Source of the DNA: DASUPK01 sp963763955
Lineage (GTDB): Bacteria; Actinomycetota; Thermoleophilia; Solirubrobacterales; 70-9
NCBI GenBank assembly: GCA_963763955.1
Contig: CAVXQP010000022.1
Coordinates: 1-64,000 of the forward strand
Direction: 5' to 3'
DNA length: 64,000 nucleotides
Below are positions 1-10,529 of this stretch, piece after piece. Position 1 is the stretch's first letter, and every line of letters begins with the position of its first letter. Below the pieces are notes generated by a model. It worked only from the letters and a program-made list of their open reading frames with translations, did not search any database and was not told the origin of the DNA. The translations under genes were made by a program, and so were the position numbers.

Positions 1-7
1 GTAGCGC

Positions 8-1474
8 CTAATGTCCGGCGACGAAGCGCCGGATCCAGCGAACCGCCGGCGAGCGGTACGGGTAGTAGAGGTCCGAGACGTGCCCCCGGTCGGGGACGAT
101 CCGAAGTCGCGATGAGGGGTAGCGGCGGGCCACCTGGCGGGCCTCCCTGACCGTGGTGATGTCGTCGAACTCGCCGGAGAGCACCAGGACGGGCAGCCCC
201 GCGGGTTGCGTGGCGCCGGCCGGCACGGGCGGCTCCATCACCGCCGTCGGCGGCGGCCAGGCGAGGCATCCGGTCAGACCGGTGGCCGGCAGGGTCATCC
301 ACTGGCTCACCGTCAGGGGCGCGAACAGTCGCCGGCGGGAGAACGCGGCAATCGCCTGATCGAGCTGCGCCGTGCGCTGGGCGAAGTCGGCTGTCCTGTC
401 CCAGGCCACCTGGTAGTCGTTGCACTCGACCGCCGTTTCCATTCCCGTGGAGAAGTAGTGGAAGTCGCCGTCGCCGGGCCGCCCCTCGCGGGCGATGTGA
501 TCGAGGCGGTCGGGCTTGCCCGCCAGGTACTCGGTGACCGCCCGGTTCAGTGCCAGATATGAGTTCGGCGACCAGGTCCCTGCCTCGAGCAGGTAGGCGA
601 GCGTGCCATTGAGCGGACCGCCGGTGCGCTGGATCCGAGCGAGCGCATGGCGGAACCGCTGCTCGGCGTCCCATGCACAGCGCAGACGCTTCTTCCCGCA
701 GAGAGACGCGGCCGTCGCGCGGCAGGACGAGCTCCGGGCGCAGCTCAGCTTCAGCGCTCTCATCGCCGCCGGGTAGATCGTCCGCCAGAACGGATCGTTG
801 GCCGGGTAGGCCGACGAGAGCACCATCGAGCGCAGGCTGGACGGGTAGCGGACGGAGTACGCCTGCCCCAGGAGCGTCCCGTACGAGTCTCCGTAGAGGG
901 TGATCGGCCCGAGGCCGAGTGCGATGCGGACGGCCTCGATGTCCGCCGCGGACTCAGCCGAGGTGAACCCCTGATACCGAGCCCCGAGCTGGTTGGCGCA
1001 GGAGCCGACTGCAATCAGCTCCGGGACCATCCCGCGCTGCAGCTGCGGGCAGTCGACCGCCCGCGAGTGTCCGGTGCCGCGCTGGTCGATCAGCACCAGG
1101 TCGCGACGACGCAGCAGCGGCCCAAAGACCGCCCGGTAGGACTTCGCCGAATCGAAGTTGGTGCTCGCGTAGCCCGGCCCTCCCTCGACCGCGACAATGG
1201 TCCCGACCGGCGGCTTCGCGGCCCGGTCCCGCGTGCGGACCGCGAAGAAGATCGACTGGTCGCCGGCGCTCGGGTCTCCCCGGACCGTCGGCACGGTGAT
1301 CCGGCCGCAGCGGTACCGGGGGCCGGCGTTCAGGTCGCAGGGACTGAGCGCGGGCGACTCGCTCGCCACAGCCGTCTCGCTCCCGACGGCGCTTGCCGGC
1401 GCCGATCCATACGCACCCAGGGCCAGCGCTCCCAGGATCGATGCGAACAGAACCGAGCATCGCAGTCGAGGCAC
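8..1474 (-). CDS. Secreted alpha/beta hydrolase of the S33 tripeptidyl-aminopeptidase type
   Basis: A 488-residue exported hydrolase. Residues 1-29 form a signal peptide ending in a small-residue cleavage site. EGGPG (97-101) is the oxyanion-hole motif typical of proline-iminopeptidase/TAP enzymes, GDSYGT puts the nucleophile at Ser197, and the C-terminal TAP-like domain carries SGEFDD (acid) and RGHVSD (histidine). The family removes short peptides or hydrolyses esters outside the membrane; the substrate here is unknown. It starts with GTG at 1474, directly downstream of a TAGGCT box, and 16 bases from the stop of the upstream antiporter on the same strand. Confidence 0.85.
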   Translation of the reverse strand: MPRLRCSVLFASILGALALGAYGSAPASAVGSETAVASESPALSPCDLNAGPRYRCGRITVPTVRGDPSAGDQSIFFAVRTRDRAAKPPVGTIVAVEGGPGYASTNFDSAKSYRAVFGPLLRRRDLVLIDQRGTGHSRAVDCPQLQRGMVPELIAVGSCANQLGARYQGFTSAESAADIEAVRIALGLGPITLYGDSYGTLLGQAYSVRYPSSLRSMVLSSAYPANDPFWRTIYPAAMRALKLSCARSSSCRATAASLCGKKRLRCAWDAEQRFRHALARIQRTGGPLNGTLAYLLEAGTWSPNSYLALNRAVTEYLAGKPDRLDHIAREGRPGDGDFHYFSTGMETAVECNDYQVAWDRTADFAQRTAQLDQAIAAFSRRRLFAPLTVSQWMTLPATGLTGCLAWPPPTAVMEPPVPAGATQPAGLPVLVLSGEFDDITTVREARQVARRYPSSRLRIVPDRGHVSDLYYPYRSPAVRWIRRFVAGH

Positions 1475-1480
1475 GGCCGG

Positions 1481-1486
1481 AGCCTA
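1481..1486 (-). promoter_or_regulatory. Probable -10 box of a leaderless promoter for the S33 hydrolase
   Basis: TAGGCT on the minus strand ends 6 bases before the GTG start, so the transcript would begin at or next to the start codon. It matches the TAnnnT pattern seen before many genes in the window. Confidence 0.5.
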
Positions 1487-1489
1487 GAC

Positions 1490-2619
1490 CTACATGGCCA
1501 TCATGACGTCGGACTCCGTGGATTCCGCGGCGCGAGGCTTGCCGTCCTCGCCGCGCTTCAGCAGGCCCAGCCCGATGACGGGGAAGAGCAGGACCGAGAG
1601 CAGTCCGGCGCCGATCAGGGCGGCGCCCTCGGCGGGCCGTGACCAGATCGAGGTCCTCGCCGATCGCGACCGCGGCGACGATGAACGGCAGCGAGGTCGC
1701 CTGCATCAGGCCGGCGATCGCCAGGTGGCGGCCGTCCAGGAGGCGGCGGTAGAGCAGCGCCGGGAGCCCCCGTGCCGCCAGCAGGGCGGCCAGGAAGATC
1801 GGCACCATGATCACGTTGGAGGCGCTGGAGAGCAGGGCGTCGAGGTCGTACTTGACGCCGCTGGCGACGAAGAACACCGGGATGAAGATCCCGAAGCCGA
1901 CGGCCTCGAGCTTGCGGCGGAACTCCGGGTGGGTCACCTGCTCGTCCTTGTCGAGCAGGGAGAGGATCGCTCCTGCCATGAAGGCCCCGAGGATGGATTC
2001 CAGCCCGAGCGAGTCTGCGATCGCGGCGAAGCCCACCAGCAGAACCATTGCGCCGCGGACTCGAATCTGGGCGGTCGTGTCCTGGAGGCGGACCAGATCC
2101 TGCCTGAGCAGGCTGGAGCGCTCCGCGGTCTTCACGGCCAGCAAGACGACCGCCGCCAGCAGCACGAGGCTGCCGATCAGGAGCAGCGTGGCGCCAACCC
2201 CTCCCTCCCCCGAGAAGAAGATCGAGAGCAGGATCACGGCGCCGAAGTCGGCGATCGTCCCCGCCGCGACGATCAGCTGGCCGAAGGCGGAGGAGATCTC
2301 GCCGGCGTCCTTCAGGACCGGGATCAGGACTCCGAGCGAGGTAGCGCAGAGGATGATCGCGATCAGGAGCGGGGTCTCGATCAGCCCCGTCGCCTCGAGC
2401 AAGGGGGCGACCAGGATGGCGATCGCAAACGAGACGATGAACGCGGTCACCGTCACGCGCAGCACCTGCCCGCGCAGCTTGTCGAACTCGATCTCAAGGC
2501 CGGCGAGGAGAGCAGGAAGGCCAGCCCGAGCAGGGAGATCACGGAGATCGCCTCGTCGATGTGGACGATCCCCAGAAGGCGACCGCGACGACGATCAGCA
2601 GGTTGTCGAACGCCGGCAT
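1490..2619 (-). pseudogene. Kef/CPA2-type cation:proton antiporter, frame-broken
   Basis: The translated segments together make one full-length monovalent cation:proton antiporter of about 375 residues with roughly a dozen hydrophobic helices and no TrkA domain. The middle (about 2465-1640) reads as one clean frame, including the stretches GAFMAGAILSLLDKDEQ and FFVASGVKYDLDAL typical of CPA2 carriers. The N-terminus (ATG at 2619, PAFDNLLIVVAVAF) and the C-terminus (GLLSVLLFPVIGL, ending DVMMAM) lie in other frames. Single-base shifts are needed near 2570, 2505 and 1635. Either a recent pseudogene or sequence errors; the protein sequence is otherwise well preserved, which favours errors. Confidence 0.7.
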
Positions 2620-2737
2620 GGGCAGCTGAGTCCGCCGCGGGCGAGCGGCGTTACGCGGCGATCGTCCCAGCCGAGCTGCACAGAGCCCGGAGGTAGGCTA
2701 GGCCCGAGCCATCTCAAATCTCCTCAGGAGGACACCA

Positions 2738-3094
2738 ATGGGATCCGATGAGCTGAAGAGCGCTCTGCAGAACGTGAACGAGGTCGAGCTCACCGTCACC
2801 GGCCGGAAGTCGGGCCGCGAGAGCTCCCGCCCCCTCTGGTTCGTCGAGGAGGGCGAGAAGCTCCTCCTGCTCCCGATCAGCGGCTCCGACAGCAACTGGT
2901 ACAGGAACATCCGCAAGACCCCGACGGTCGGCCTGGCGGCGGACAGCGCGGAGTTCCACGGAGACGCCAAACCGACCGAGGACCCGTCGGCCGTCGACCA
3001 CGTCGTCGAGGCCTTCAGCGCCAAGTACGGCGCCGACCGGGTGAAGGAGTACTACCCGAAGGTGGACGCGGCCGTGGAGGTCCCACTGGCCTGA
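2738..3094 (+). CDS. DUF385 / F420-type nitroreductase-family protein
   Basis: A 118-residue split-barrel protein with the TGRKSG motif early in the chain, as in the deazaflavin (F420)-dependent Ddn/DUF385 family of actinomycetes. These small flavin/F420-binding proteins reduce quinones or nitro compounds; which substrate this one uses cannot be told. A strong Shine-Dalgarno (AGGAGG) stands 7 bases before the ATG, so this gene is conventionally led, unlike many neighbours. No partner gene is adjacent; the tRNA gene follows after a 47-base gap. Confidence 0.7.
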   Translation: MGSDELKSALQNVNEVELTVTGRKSGRESSRPLWFVEEGEKLLLLPISGSDSNWYRNIRKTPTVGLAADSAEFHGDAKPTEDPSAVDHVVEAFSAKYGADRVKEYYPKVDAAVEVPLA

Positions 3095-3141
3095 CCCATG
3101 CACCTCCGCTCCCGGCGGAGTCGGGCTATCTTGGGCCCTCG

Positions 3142-3217
<76 letters not shown>

Positions 3218-3335
3218 TTCCAATCTCGCCAAAGTGCCTGCAAAGCTGACCGTTGTCGAGTTCCTCAACTCCAGATCGTGTCTCGTTGAAGTGGCCTCTG
3301 GAGATGGCGGCGATCGGCGCCGGCTCGGCCTGGTC

Positions 3336-3896
3336 CTAGGGCGCCGCGACCTCGTGCCGCACCGTGTGCAAGTTCCATCCGAGCGCGAACATGCCCACGC
3401 CGTTGAGGATGAAGGCGATCCCGGCGAGCAGCGCGAGCGTCGCGAAGCCGATGTTCGGATCGGAGACGATCACGATGCCCGCGAGCAGCTCCACCGCTCC
3501 CGCGAAGATGCCCCAGCCACGGTTCTCGTCCACATCAAAGGCGGCGATGAGCCGGACGACGCCGACTGCGATCAGCCAGATCCCGATCAGCAGCGCGACT
3601 GCCGCGACTCCCTGGATCGGATGGCGGATGAGCAGAACGCCCACGATCGCGGTGAGGACCCCGAGAAGGGCCAGCGATCCGCGGTTCAGTGTGCTGTGCA
3701 TGAGAGACGCTGCCAGCTCGAGGATGCCGTCTAGGAGTAGGAAGATGCCGGCGATCACCGCGAGCGTCGCCAGGCTGTCGCCTGGCTTGATCAGGATGGT
3801 GATCCCCGCCGCGATGCTGAGCACGCCGACGAGCACAAGCAGCCACCACCCGCCGGTCGCTGCGCGCACATCGTCCTCAATCAATTGATCAGCCAT
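3336..3896 (-). CDS. HdeD-family membrane protein (DUF308)
   Basis: A 186-residue protein made almost entirely of six hydrophobic helices in three pairs, with the repeated motif pattern of the HdeD/DUF308 family (for example GVLTAIVGVLLIRHP and LLAGIVIVSDPNIG). HdeD proteins are associated with acid or envelope stress; the biochemical role is not known. It lies between the tRNA-Arg and the degenerate tRNA copy, so it may have arrived as part of that segment. Stands alone; the nearest sequence upstream is a DUF1214 remnant. Confidence 0.75.
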   Translation of the reverse strand: MADQLIEDDVRAATGGWWLLVLVGVLSIAAGITILIKPGDSLATLAVIAGIFLLLDGILELAASLMHSTLNRGSLALLGVLTAIVGVLLIRHPIQGVAAVALLIGIWLIAVGVVRLIAAFDVDENRGWGIFAGAVELLAGIVIVSDPNIGFATLALLAGIAFILNGVGMFALGWNLHTVRHEVAAP

Positions 3897-3903
3897 CTGT
3901 CCT

Positions 3904-4061
3904 CCTCACTTGCCGTTGGTTGGCTCGATCTCGCCCGGCCGCCAGCTCGTCTCGAAGAACGAGGGCTTGGGGCTGTAGCAGCGTAGGACGGCGGACCACC
4001 CCGTGTCCAGCACGGTCTGGATCCAGTTGCCGGAATCCACGTCGTTGGGTGCCCGGCGTAG
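3904..4061 (-). pseudogene. C-terminal remnant of a DUF1254/DUF1214-type protein
   Basis: In the minus frame ending at the TGA at 3904-3906, about 50 codons read RAPNDVDSGNWIQTV, then TGWSAVLRCYSPK, then FFETSWRPGEIEP. That is the recognisable C-terminal end of the DUF1214 domain (GNWIQT..GKGWF..RFYGP..FFDKSWRPGDIE in relatives). An in-frame stop lies just upstream and no start or remaining domain is present, so only the tail survives. It sits inside the tRNA-flanked segment, next to the HdeD gene. Confidence 0.6.
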
Positions 4062-4143
4062 TCACTGGTCATCGCCGGGTGAGATGATCCGGCGTGAGCC
4101 AAGCGCCCACCTCCGATTCCTCCGAGGGTCAGCCTTGTCGTGA

Positions 4144-4179
4144 GGAGTAGTCCCCAGGTTCGAATCCTCTCAGGGCGTT
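4144..4179 (+). repeat. Degenerate copy of the tRNA-Arg 3' half, possible attR
   Basis: GGAGTAG, one mismatch, then CCCCAGGTTCGAATCCT repeats tRNA-Arg positions 3181-3205 at 24 of 25 bases. Beyond that it decays, the T-stem no longer pairs and there is no 5' half, so it is not a functional tRNA. Confidence 0.6.
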
Positions 4180-4202
4180 GGTGGTTTGCAGGCGGTTCGT
4201 GG

Positions 4203-4208
4203 GATAGT
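4203..4208 (+). promoter_or_regulatory. Probable -10 box before hutH
   Basis: GATAGT is followed after 6 bases by GTG at 4215, in a different frame from the rest of hutH but encoding a plausible N-terminus (SETISVPE). Suggests the true hutH start is 4215, with a one-base error near 4240. Confidence 0.4.
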
Positions 4209-4240
4209 CAGGCCGTGTCCGAGACCATCTCCGTACCCGA

Positions 4241-5766
4241 GTGATCAGGCTCGCCGGCACCGGGCTCGCTCCCGCGGACGTCGTCGCCGTGGCGCGGAGG
4301 GACGCCGGGGTCGAGCTCTCGGGCAAGGCGCGCCAGGCGATGGCGGAGAGCGCCAGGATCGTCGAGCAGCTGGCCGCAGCGCCGGAGCCCGCATACGGCG
4401 TCTCGACCGGGTTCGGCTCACTCGCCACGACGCCGATCCCGGCGGAGCAGCGCGAGCAGCTGCAGCGCGCCCTGATCCGCTCACACGCCGCCGGGTTGGG
4501 GGAATCGGTCGAGCGGGAGGTCGTGCGGGCGATGGTGCTGCTGCGCGCCCGGTCCCTCGCGATGGGGTACTCGGGGGCGAGGCCGGAGGTCGCCGAGGCC
4601 ATGTTGCGGCTGTTGAACGCCGGCATCACTCCGGTCGTCCCGGAACATGGCTCGCTGGGGGCGAGCGGCGATCTCGCTCCCCTGGCGCACTGCGCGCTGG
4701 TTCTGATCGGCGAGGGCGAGGTGGACGACGACGGCGCCCGGCGCCCGGCCGCCGAGGCCCTCGCCGAGGCCGATATCGAGCCGCTGACCCTCCGGGCGAA
4801 GGAGGGCCTGGCGCTGATCAACGGCACGGACGGCATTCTCGGGATGCTGCTGCTGGCCGCCTGGGACCTGCGCTCGCTGCTGGGCGTCGCCGATGTCACG
4901 GCCGCGATGTCGGTCGAGGCCCTGCTCGGGACCGACCGCGCCTTCGCCGAGGACCTGATCGCACTGCGCCCGCAGCCGGGGCAGGCGGAGAGCGCCGCCA
5001 ACCTGCGTCGCCTGCTCGACGGCTCGCCGATCGTCGCCAGCCACCGCGAGAACGATCCCCGGGTCCAGGACGCCTACTCGCTGCGCTGCGCCCCGCAGGT
5101 GAACGGCGCCGCCAGGGACGCGCTCGCACACGCCGATCGCGTCGCGGACGCGGAGCTGCGCTCGGCGATCGACAACCCGATGATCCTTCCGGATGGACGG
5201 GTCGAGTCCTGCGGCAACTTCCACGGGGCTCCTCTCGGCCTGGCCTGCGACCTGCTTGCGATGGCCATCGCCGACGCGGGCGCGATCTCCGAGCGCCGCA
5301 CGGACCGCCTCCTCGACGCGAGCCGCTCCGAGGGCCTGCCGCCTTTCCTGGCAGAGGACCCGGGCGTCAATTCGGGGCTGATGATCGCCCAGTACACGCA
5401 GGCGGCGATGGTCGCCGAGAATCGCCGCCTCGCGGTCCCGGCGGGGGTGGACTCGCTGCCGACGAGCGCGATGCAGGAGGATCATGTCTCGATGGGCTGG
5501 GGCGCGGCGCGAAAGCTGCGAGTCGCCCTTGACAACCTCCGTCGCATTCTCGCGGTCGAGGGCGTCTGCGCCGCGCGGGCGCTCGACCTCCGCGCCCCTC
5601 TCAGACCAGGAGCGGGGACCGGCGCCGCCCTGGCGGCGATCCGCTCGGCGGGCATCCCGGGCCCGGGCGAGGACCGCCACCTCGCCCCGGAGCTCGAAGC
5701 CGCGGAGCGGTTGATCGCCACGGGCGAGTTCGCGGAGGCCGTCGAGGGCGCGATCGGGGAGCTCCG

Positions 5767-5770
<4 letters not shown>
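4241..5770 (+). CDS. hutH: Histidine ammonia-lyase
   Basis: Catalyses the first step of histidine breakdown, L-histidine to trans-urocanate plus ammonia. About 509 residues, the usual length. The Ala-Ser-Gly triad that cyclises to the MIO electrophile is present in GASGDLAPLAH (residues about 140-142). The open frame begins at GTG 4241, which lacks a ribosome site. A GTG at 4215 placed 6 bases after GATAGT encodes SETISVPE in another frame that would join this one by a one-base shift near 4240, so the true N-terminus may be nine residues longer. First gene of the hutH-hutU-def-hutF-hutI chain; its stop overlaps the hutU start by 4 bases. Confidence 0.95.
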
Positions 5771-7424
<1,654 letters not shown>

Positions 7425-7428
<4 letters not shown>

Positions 7429-8000
7429 GCGTTCGCGAGGTCGTTGCGATCGGCGATCCCGTGCTGCGCCAACGCGCCAGGGAGCTGAGTGATGAGGAGA
7501 TCGCCTCGCCGGAGATCCAGGGTCTGATCGACGATCTGATCGAGACGAAGCGCATCCGCCACGGGGCCGGGATCGCGGCGAACCAGGTGGGCGAGCCGGT
7601 GCGGGTGGCGATCGTCGAGGTTGAGGAGGGAAACCCCCGCTATCCGTACAAGCCGCCGGTTCCGCTCACGGTGATCATCAATCCCACCATCGAGGTGCTC
7701 GGCGACGAGATGGTCGAGATCAACGAGGGCTGTCTGTCGGTTCCGGACCTGCGCGGTGACCTGCCGCGCCACCTCGCCATCCGCTTCCGCTATCTCGATC
7801 GCCACGGCAAGGAGCACGAGGAGGTCAAGCGCGGCCTGACCGCCGGAACCTTCCAGCATGAGGTCGATCACCTCGACGGCATCCTCTTCGTCGACCGGGC
7901 CGATCCGCGGACGTTCGCCACCTGGGAGCAGTTCGACCGCCACCAGCGCGATGAGTTCGTGCGCCGGGTCAGCCGGCTCAACGAGGAGCTGGAATCGTGA
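7425..8000 (+). CDS. def: Peptide deformylase family protein inside the hut operon
   Basis: A 191-residue deformylase with all three motifs intact: GAGIAANQ (47-54), EGCLS (101-105) and QHEVDHLDG (144-152). Metal ligands would be Cys103, His145 and His149, the catalytic acid Glu146. The family hydrolyses N-formyl groups from nascent peptides. Its place between hutU and hutF, with 4-base overlaps on both sides, and the absence of hutG, suggest a second possibility: that it deformylates N-formyl-L-glutamate, the product of HutF, to give glutamate and formate. Sequence shows a competent deformylase; the substrate is inference. It could still be an ordinary PDF. Confidence 0.9.
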
Positions 8001-9340
8001 GCGCCGAACGAGCCGACGCGCTCTGGTGCGAGCTCGCCTGGCTCGGCGGCGACCGCGCCGAAGCGGGAGTGCTGATCGAGCTGGACGGCGAGCGGATCGC
8101 CGATGTGAGCGTCGGCGGGGTCGAGCCGCCGCCGCACGCGAGAGAGCTTCCCGGTCTGACGATCCCGGGAATGGCGAACGCGCACTCGCACGCTTTCCAG
8201 CGAGCCATGCGCGGGCGCACCCAGGCCGAGCGGGGAGACTTCTGGACGTGGCGGCGGCGCATGTACGAAATCGCGGAGGCGATCGAACCAGCCACCTGTT
8301 TCGCCTTGGCCCGCGCGACCTTCGGAGAAATGGCGCTGGCCGGGATCACGGCCGTCGGCGAGTTCCACTACCTACATCACGGGCCCGGGGGCAGCCGCTA
8401 TGACGACCCGAACGCGATGGGGAGGGCGGTGATCGAAGCGGCCCGCGAGGCCGGAATCCGCATCACACTGCTCGACGCCTGCTACCTCCACGGTGGGATC
8501 GGACAGGAGGCGGAGGGCGTCCAGCTGCGCTTCTCCGACGGCACCGCCGACGCCTGGGGGGAGCGGGTCAATGGGCTCGAGGAGACGCCAATGGCTCGAG
8601 TCGGGGCGGCGATCCACAGCGTCCGCGCGGTCGACCCTGAGGCCGCGGCCCGGGTGGCGGCCTTGTCCGCAGAGCGATCCTGGCCGCTCCATGCCCATGT
8701 CTCCGAGCAGCGGGCCGAGAACGACGACTGCGATTCCGCGTATGGGGTGACCCCGACCGGGCTGCTCGCCGGGGCCGATGCCCTCACCGAGCGCTTCACC
8801 GCAGTCCACGCCACGCATCTGATCGATGCCGACTTCTCCCTGCTCGGCGCGGCGGGAAGCGGAGCGTGTCTCTGTCCGACGACGGAGCGCGACCTCGCCG
8901 ACGGCATCGCGCCGGCCCGTCGCCTGGCTGAAGCCAACGCTCGTCTCTCCCTGGGCACGGACAGCCACGCCCTGATCGACATGTTCGAAGAAGCGCGCGC
9001 GGTCGAGCTCGACGAGCGGCTCGAGAGCGGCGAGCGCGGCGGGCATAGCGCCGCAGCGCTACTCGGCGCGGCGACCGCGGGCGCCGCCGCGGGCATCGGC
9101 TGGCCCGAGGCAGGCGGGATCGAGCCCGGCCGCCTCGCCGACCTGGTGACCGTCGGCCTCGATGGCGTACGCCTGGCGGGCATCGCCCCCGACCATGCTC
9201 TCGAGTCAGTGGTCTTTGCCGCCACCGCTGCCGACGTTCGCGACGTGATCGTCGGAGGCCGGTTCGTCGTCCGCGACGGCGTCCATCTCGATCTCGACGT
9301 GGCGGGCGAGCTCGGCGCAGCGATCGCCGTGCTGCCGTGA
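7997..9340 (+). CDS. hutF: Formimidoylglutamate deiminase
   Basis: Amidohydrolase that converts N-formimidoyl-L-glutamate to N-formyl-L-glutamate plus ammonia, the fourth step of the five-step (HutF/HutG) histidine route. 447 residues. The metal-binding pair lies in NAHSHAFQRAMRG (His63, His65); later ligands are in LHAHVSEQ and LGTDSHA. Choice of HutF rather than HutE/HutG-only chemistry means the cell must deformylate N-formylglutamate, and the only deformylase in the operon is the upstream def-like gene. Overlaps both neighbours by 4 bases. Confidence 0.95.
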   Translation: MSAERADALWCELAWLGGDRAEAGVLIELDGERIADVSVGGVEPPPHARELPGLTIPGMANAHSHAFQRAMRGRTQAERGDFWTWRRRMYEIAEAIEPATCFALARATFGEMALAGITAVGEFHYLHHGPGGSRYDDPNAMGRAVIEAAREAGIRITLLDACYLHGGIGQEAEGVQLRFSDGTADAWGERVNGLEETPMARVGAAIHSVRAVDPEAAARVAALSAERSWPLHAHVSEQRAENDDCDSAYGVTPTGLLAGADALTERFTAVHATHLIDADFSLLGAAGSGACLCPTTERDLADGIAPARRLAEANARLSLGTDSHALIDMFEEARAVELDERLESGERGGHSAAALLGAATAGAAAGIGWPEAGGIEPGRLADLVTVGLDGVRLAGIAPDHALESVVFAATAADVRDVIVGGRFVVRDGVHLDLDVAGELGAAIAVLP

Positions 9341-10521
9341 TGAGCTCGCTGGCGATCGACAACATCGGCCTGCTCGTCACGAACGTCCCGGAGCTGGGCG
9401 ATGGTGCGTTGGGGATCGTGCGCGACGCTGCTCTGGTCTTCGAGGGCGACCGGGTGGCCGCGGTTGAGCGACGGGGGGTTGCAGCCGATCGGCGCCGCGA
9501 CGCAGCCGGCCGCTGCGTGATTCCCGGCTTCGTCGACAGCCACACGCACCTGGTCTTCGCCGGCGACCGTGCCGAGGAGTTCGCGGCGCGGCTGTCGGGT
9601 CAACCCTACGAGGCGAGCGGCATCAGAGTCACCACTGAGGCGACCCGCGCGGCGAGCGCCGACGAGCTGCGCCTGCTTGCAGCACGGCGGCGGGCCGAGG
9701 GACTGCGTGGCGGGATCACCCACCTCGAGATCAAGTCCGGCTACGCGCTAGACGTCGCCGGCGAGCGACGGCTCTGCGAGATCGCCGCGGAACTGACCGA
9801 TGACGTCACCTTCCTGGGCGCCCACGCCGTTCCGCCGGAGTACGAGGGACGCTCGGACGACTACATCGAGCTCGTCTGCGGGGACATGCTGACCGCCTGT
9901 GCGCCGCTGGCGCGCTGGATCGACGTCTTCTGCGAGGAGGGCGCCTTCGACGCCGAACAGTCGCGCGCCGTCCTCGAGGCCGGCCGGTCCGCGGGCCTCG
10001 GCCTGCGGGTACACGGAAACCAACTCGGCCCCGGTCCCGGCATCAGGCTCGCGGTGGAGATGACCGCGGCATCGGTGGACCACTGCACCTACTTCGACGA
10101 CGTCGACGTCGAGGCGCTGGCCGCCGGCGACACCGTCGCCACCTTCCTCCCGGCGACAGACTTCTCGACCAGGCAGCCGTATCCCGACGCGCGCAGGATG
10201 ATCGACGCCGGCGCCCGCGTTGCGATCGCCACCAACACCAACCCCGGGTCGAGCAACACGACTTCGATGAGCTTCTGCATCGCCCTCGCCGTCCGGGAGA
10301 TGGGAATGACGCTCGACGAGGCGTTGCAGGCGGCGACCCTGGGAGGCGCCAACGCGCTGCGCCGCGACGACGTCGGCCGTCTGGCGCCCGGCGCCCGCGC
10401 TGACGCGGTGATGCTTGATGCAGCGTCCTACATGGACCTCGTCTACCGCCCGGGAGTGCCTCTTGTCAGCGCCTGCTTCGTGGCCGGCAGTGAGGCCTGG
10501 GAGTCCCCACCTCCGGAATAG
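9337..10521 (+). CDS. hutI: Imidazolonepropionase
   Basis: Third step of histidine degradation: 4-imidazolone-5-propionate to N-formimidoyl-L-glutamate. 394-residue amidohydrolase with GFVDSHTHLVFAGDR (His69, His71) and the later ATNTNPGSSNTTS segment of the family. Start can be GTG 9337 (4-base overlap with hutF) or ATG 9340 (1-base overlap). Last gene of the operon; the next gene, a thiolase, converges on it 8 bases after the stop, with no obvious hairpin in so short a space. Confidence 0.97.
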   Translation: MMSSLAIDNIGLLVTNVPELGDGALGIVRDAALVFEGDRVAAVERRGVAADRRRDAAGRCVIPGFVDSHTHLVFAGDRAEEFAARLSGQPYEASGIRVTTEATRAASADELRLLAARRRAEGLRGGITHLEIKSGYALDVAGERRLCEIAAELTDDVTFLGAHAVPPEYEGRSDDYIELVCGDMLTACAPLARWIDVFCEEGAFDAEQSRAVLEAGRSAGLGLRVHGNQLGPGPGIRLAVEMTAASVDHCTYFDDVDVEALAAGDTVATFLPATDFSTRQPYPDARRMIDAGARVAIATNTNPGSSNTTSMSFCIALAVREMGMTLDEALQAATLGGANALRRDDVGRLAPGARADAVMLDAASYMDLVYRPGVPLVSACFVAGSEAWESPPPE

Positions 10522-10529
10522 GACGCAGC

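Noticed and set aside
647..1642. 331-residue plus-strand frame and similar long Arg/Gly/Ala-rich frames elsewhere
   Set aside because: High-GC shadows of the opposite-strand genes; no domain, no start site, and biased composition.
954..2465. One 503-residue reading frame across the antiporter and the 5' part of the S33 hydrolase gene
   Set aside because: Only residues up to about 275 are antiporter-like; the rest is the hydrolase gene read out of frame. It is a result of the frameshift near 1635, not a fusion.
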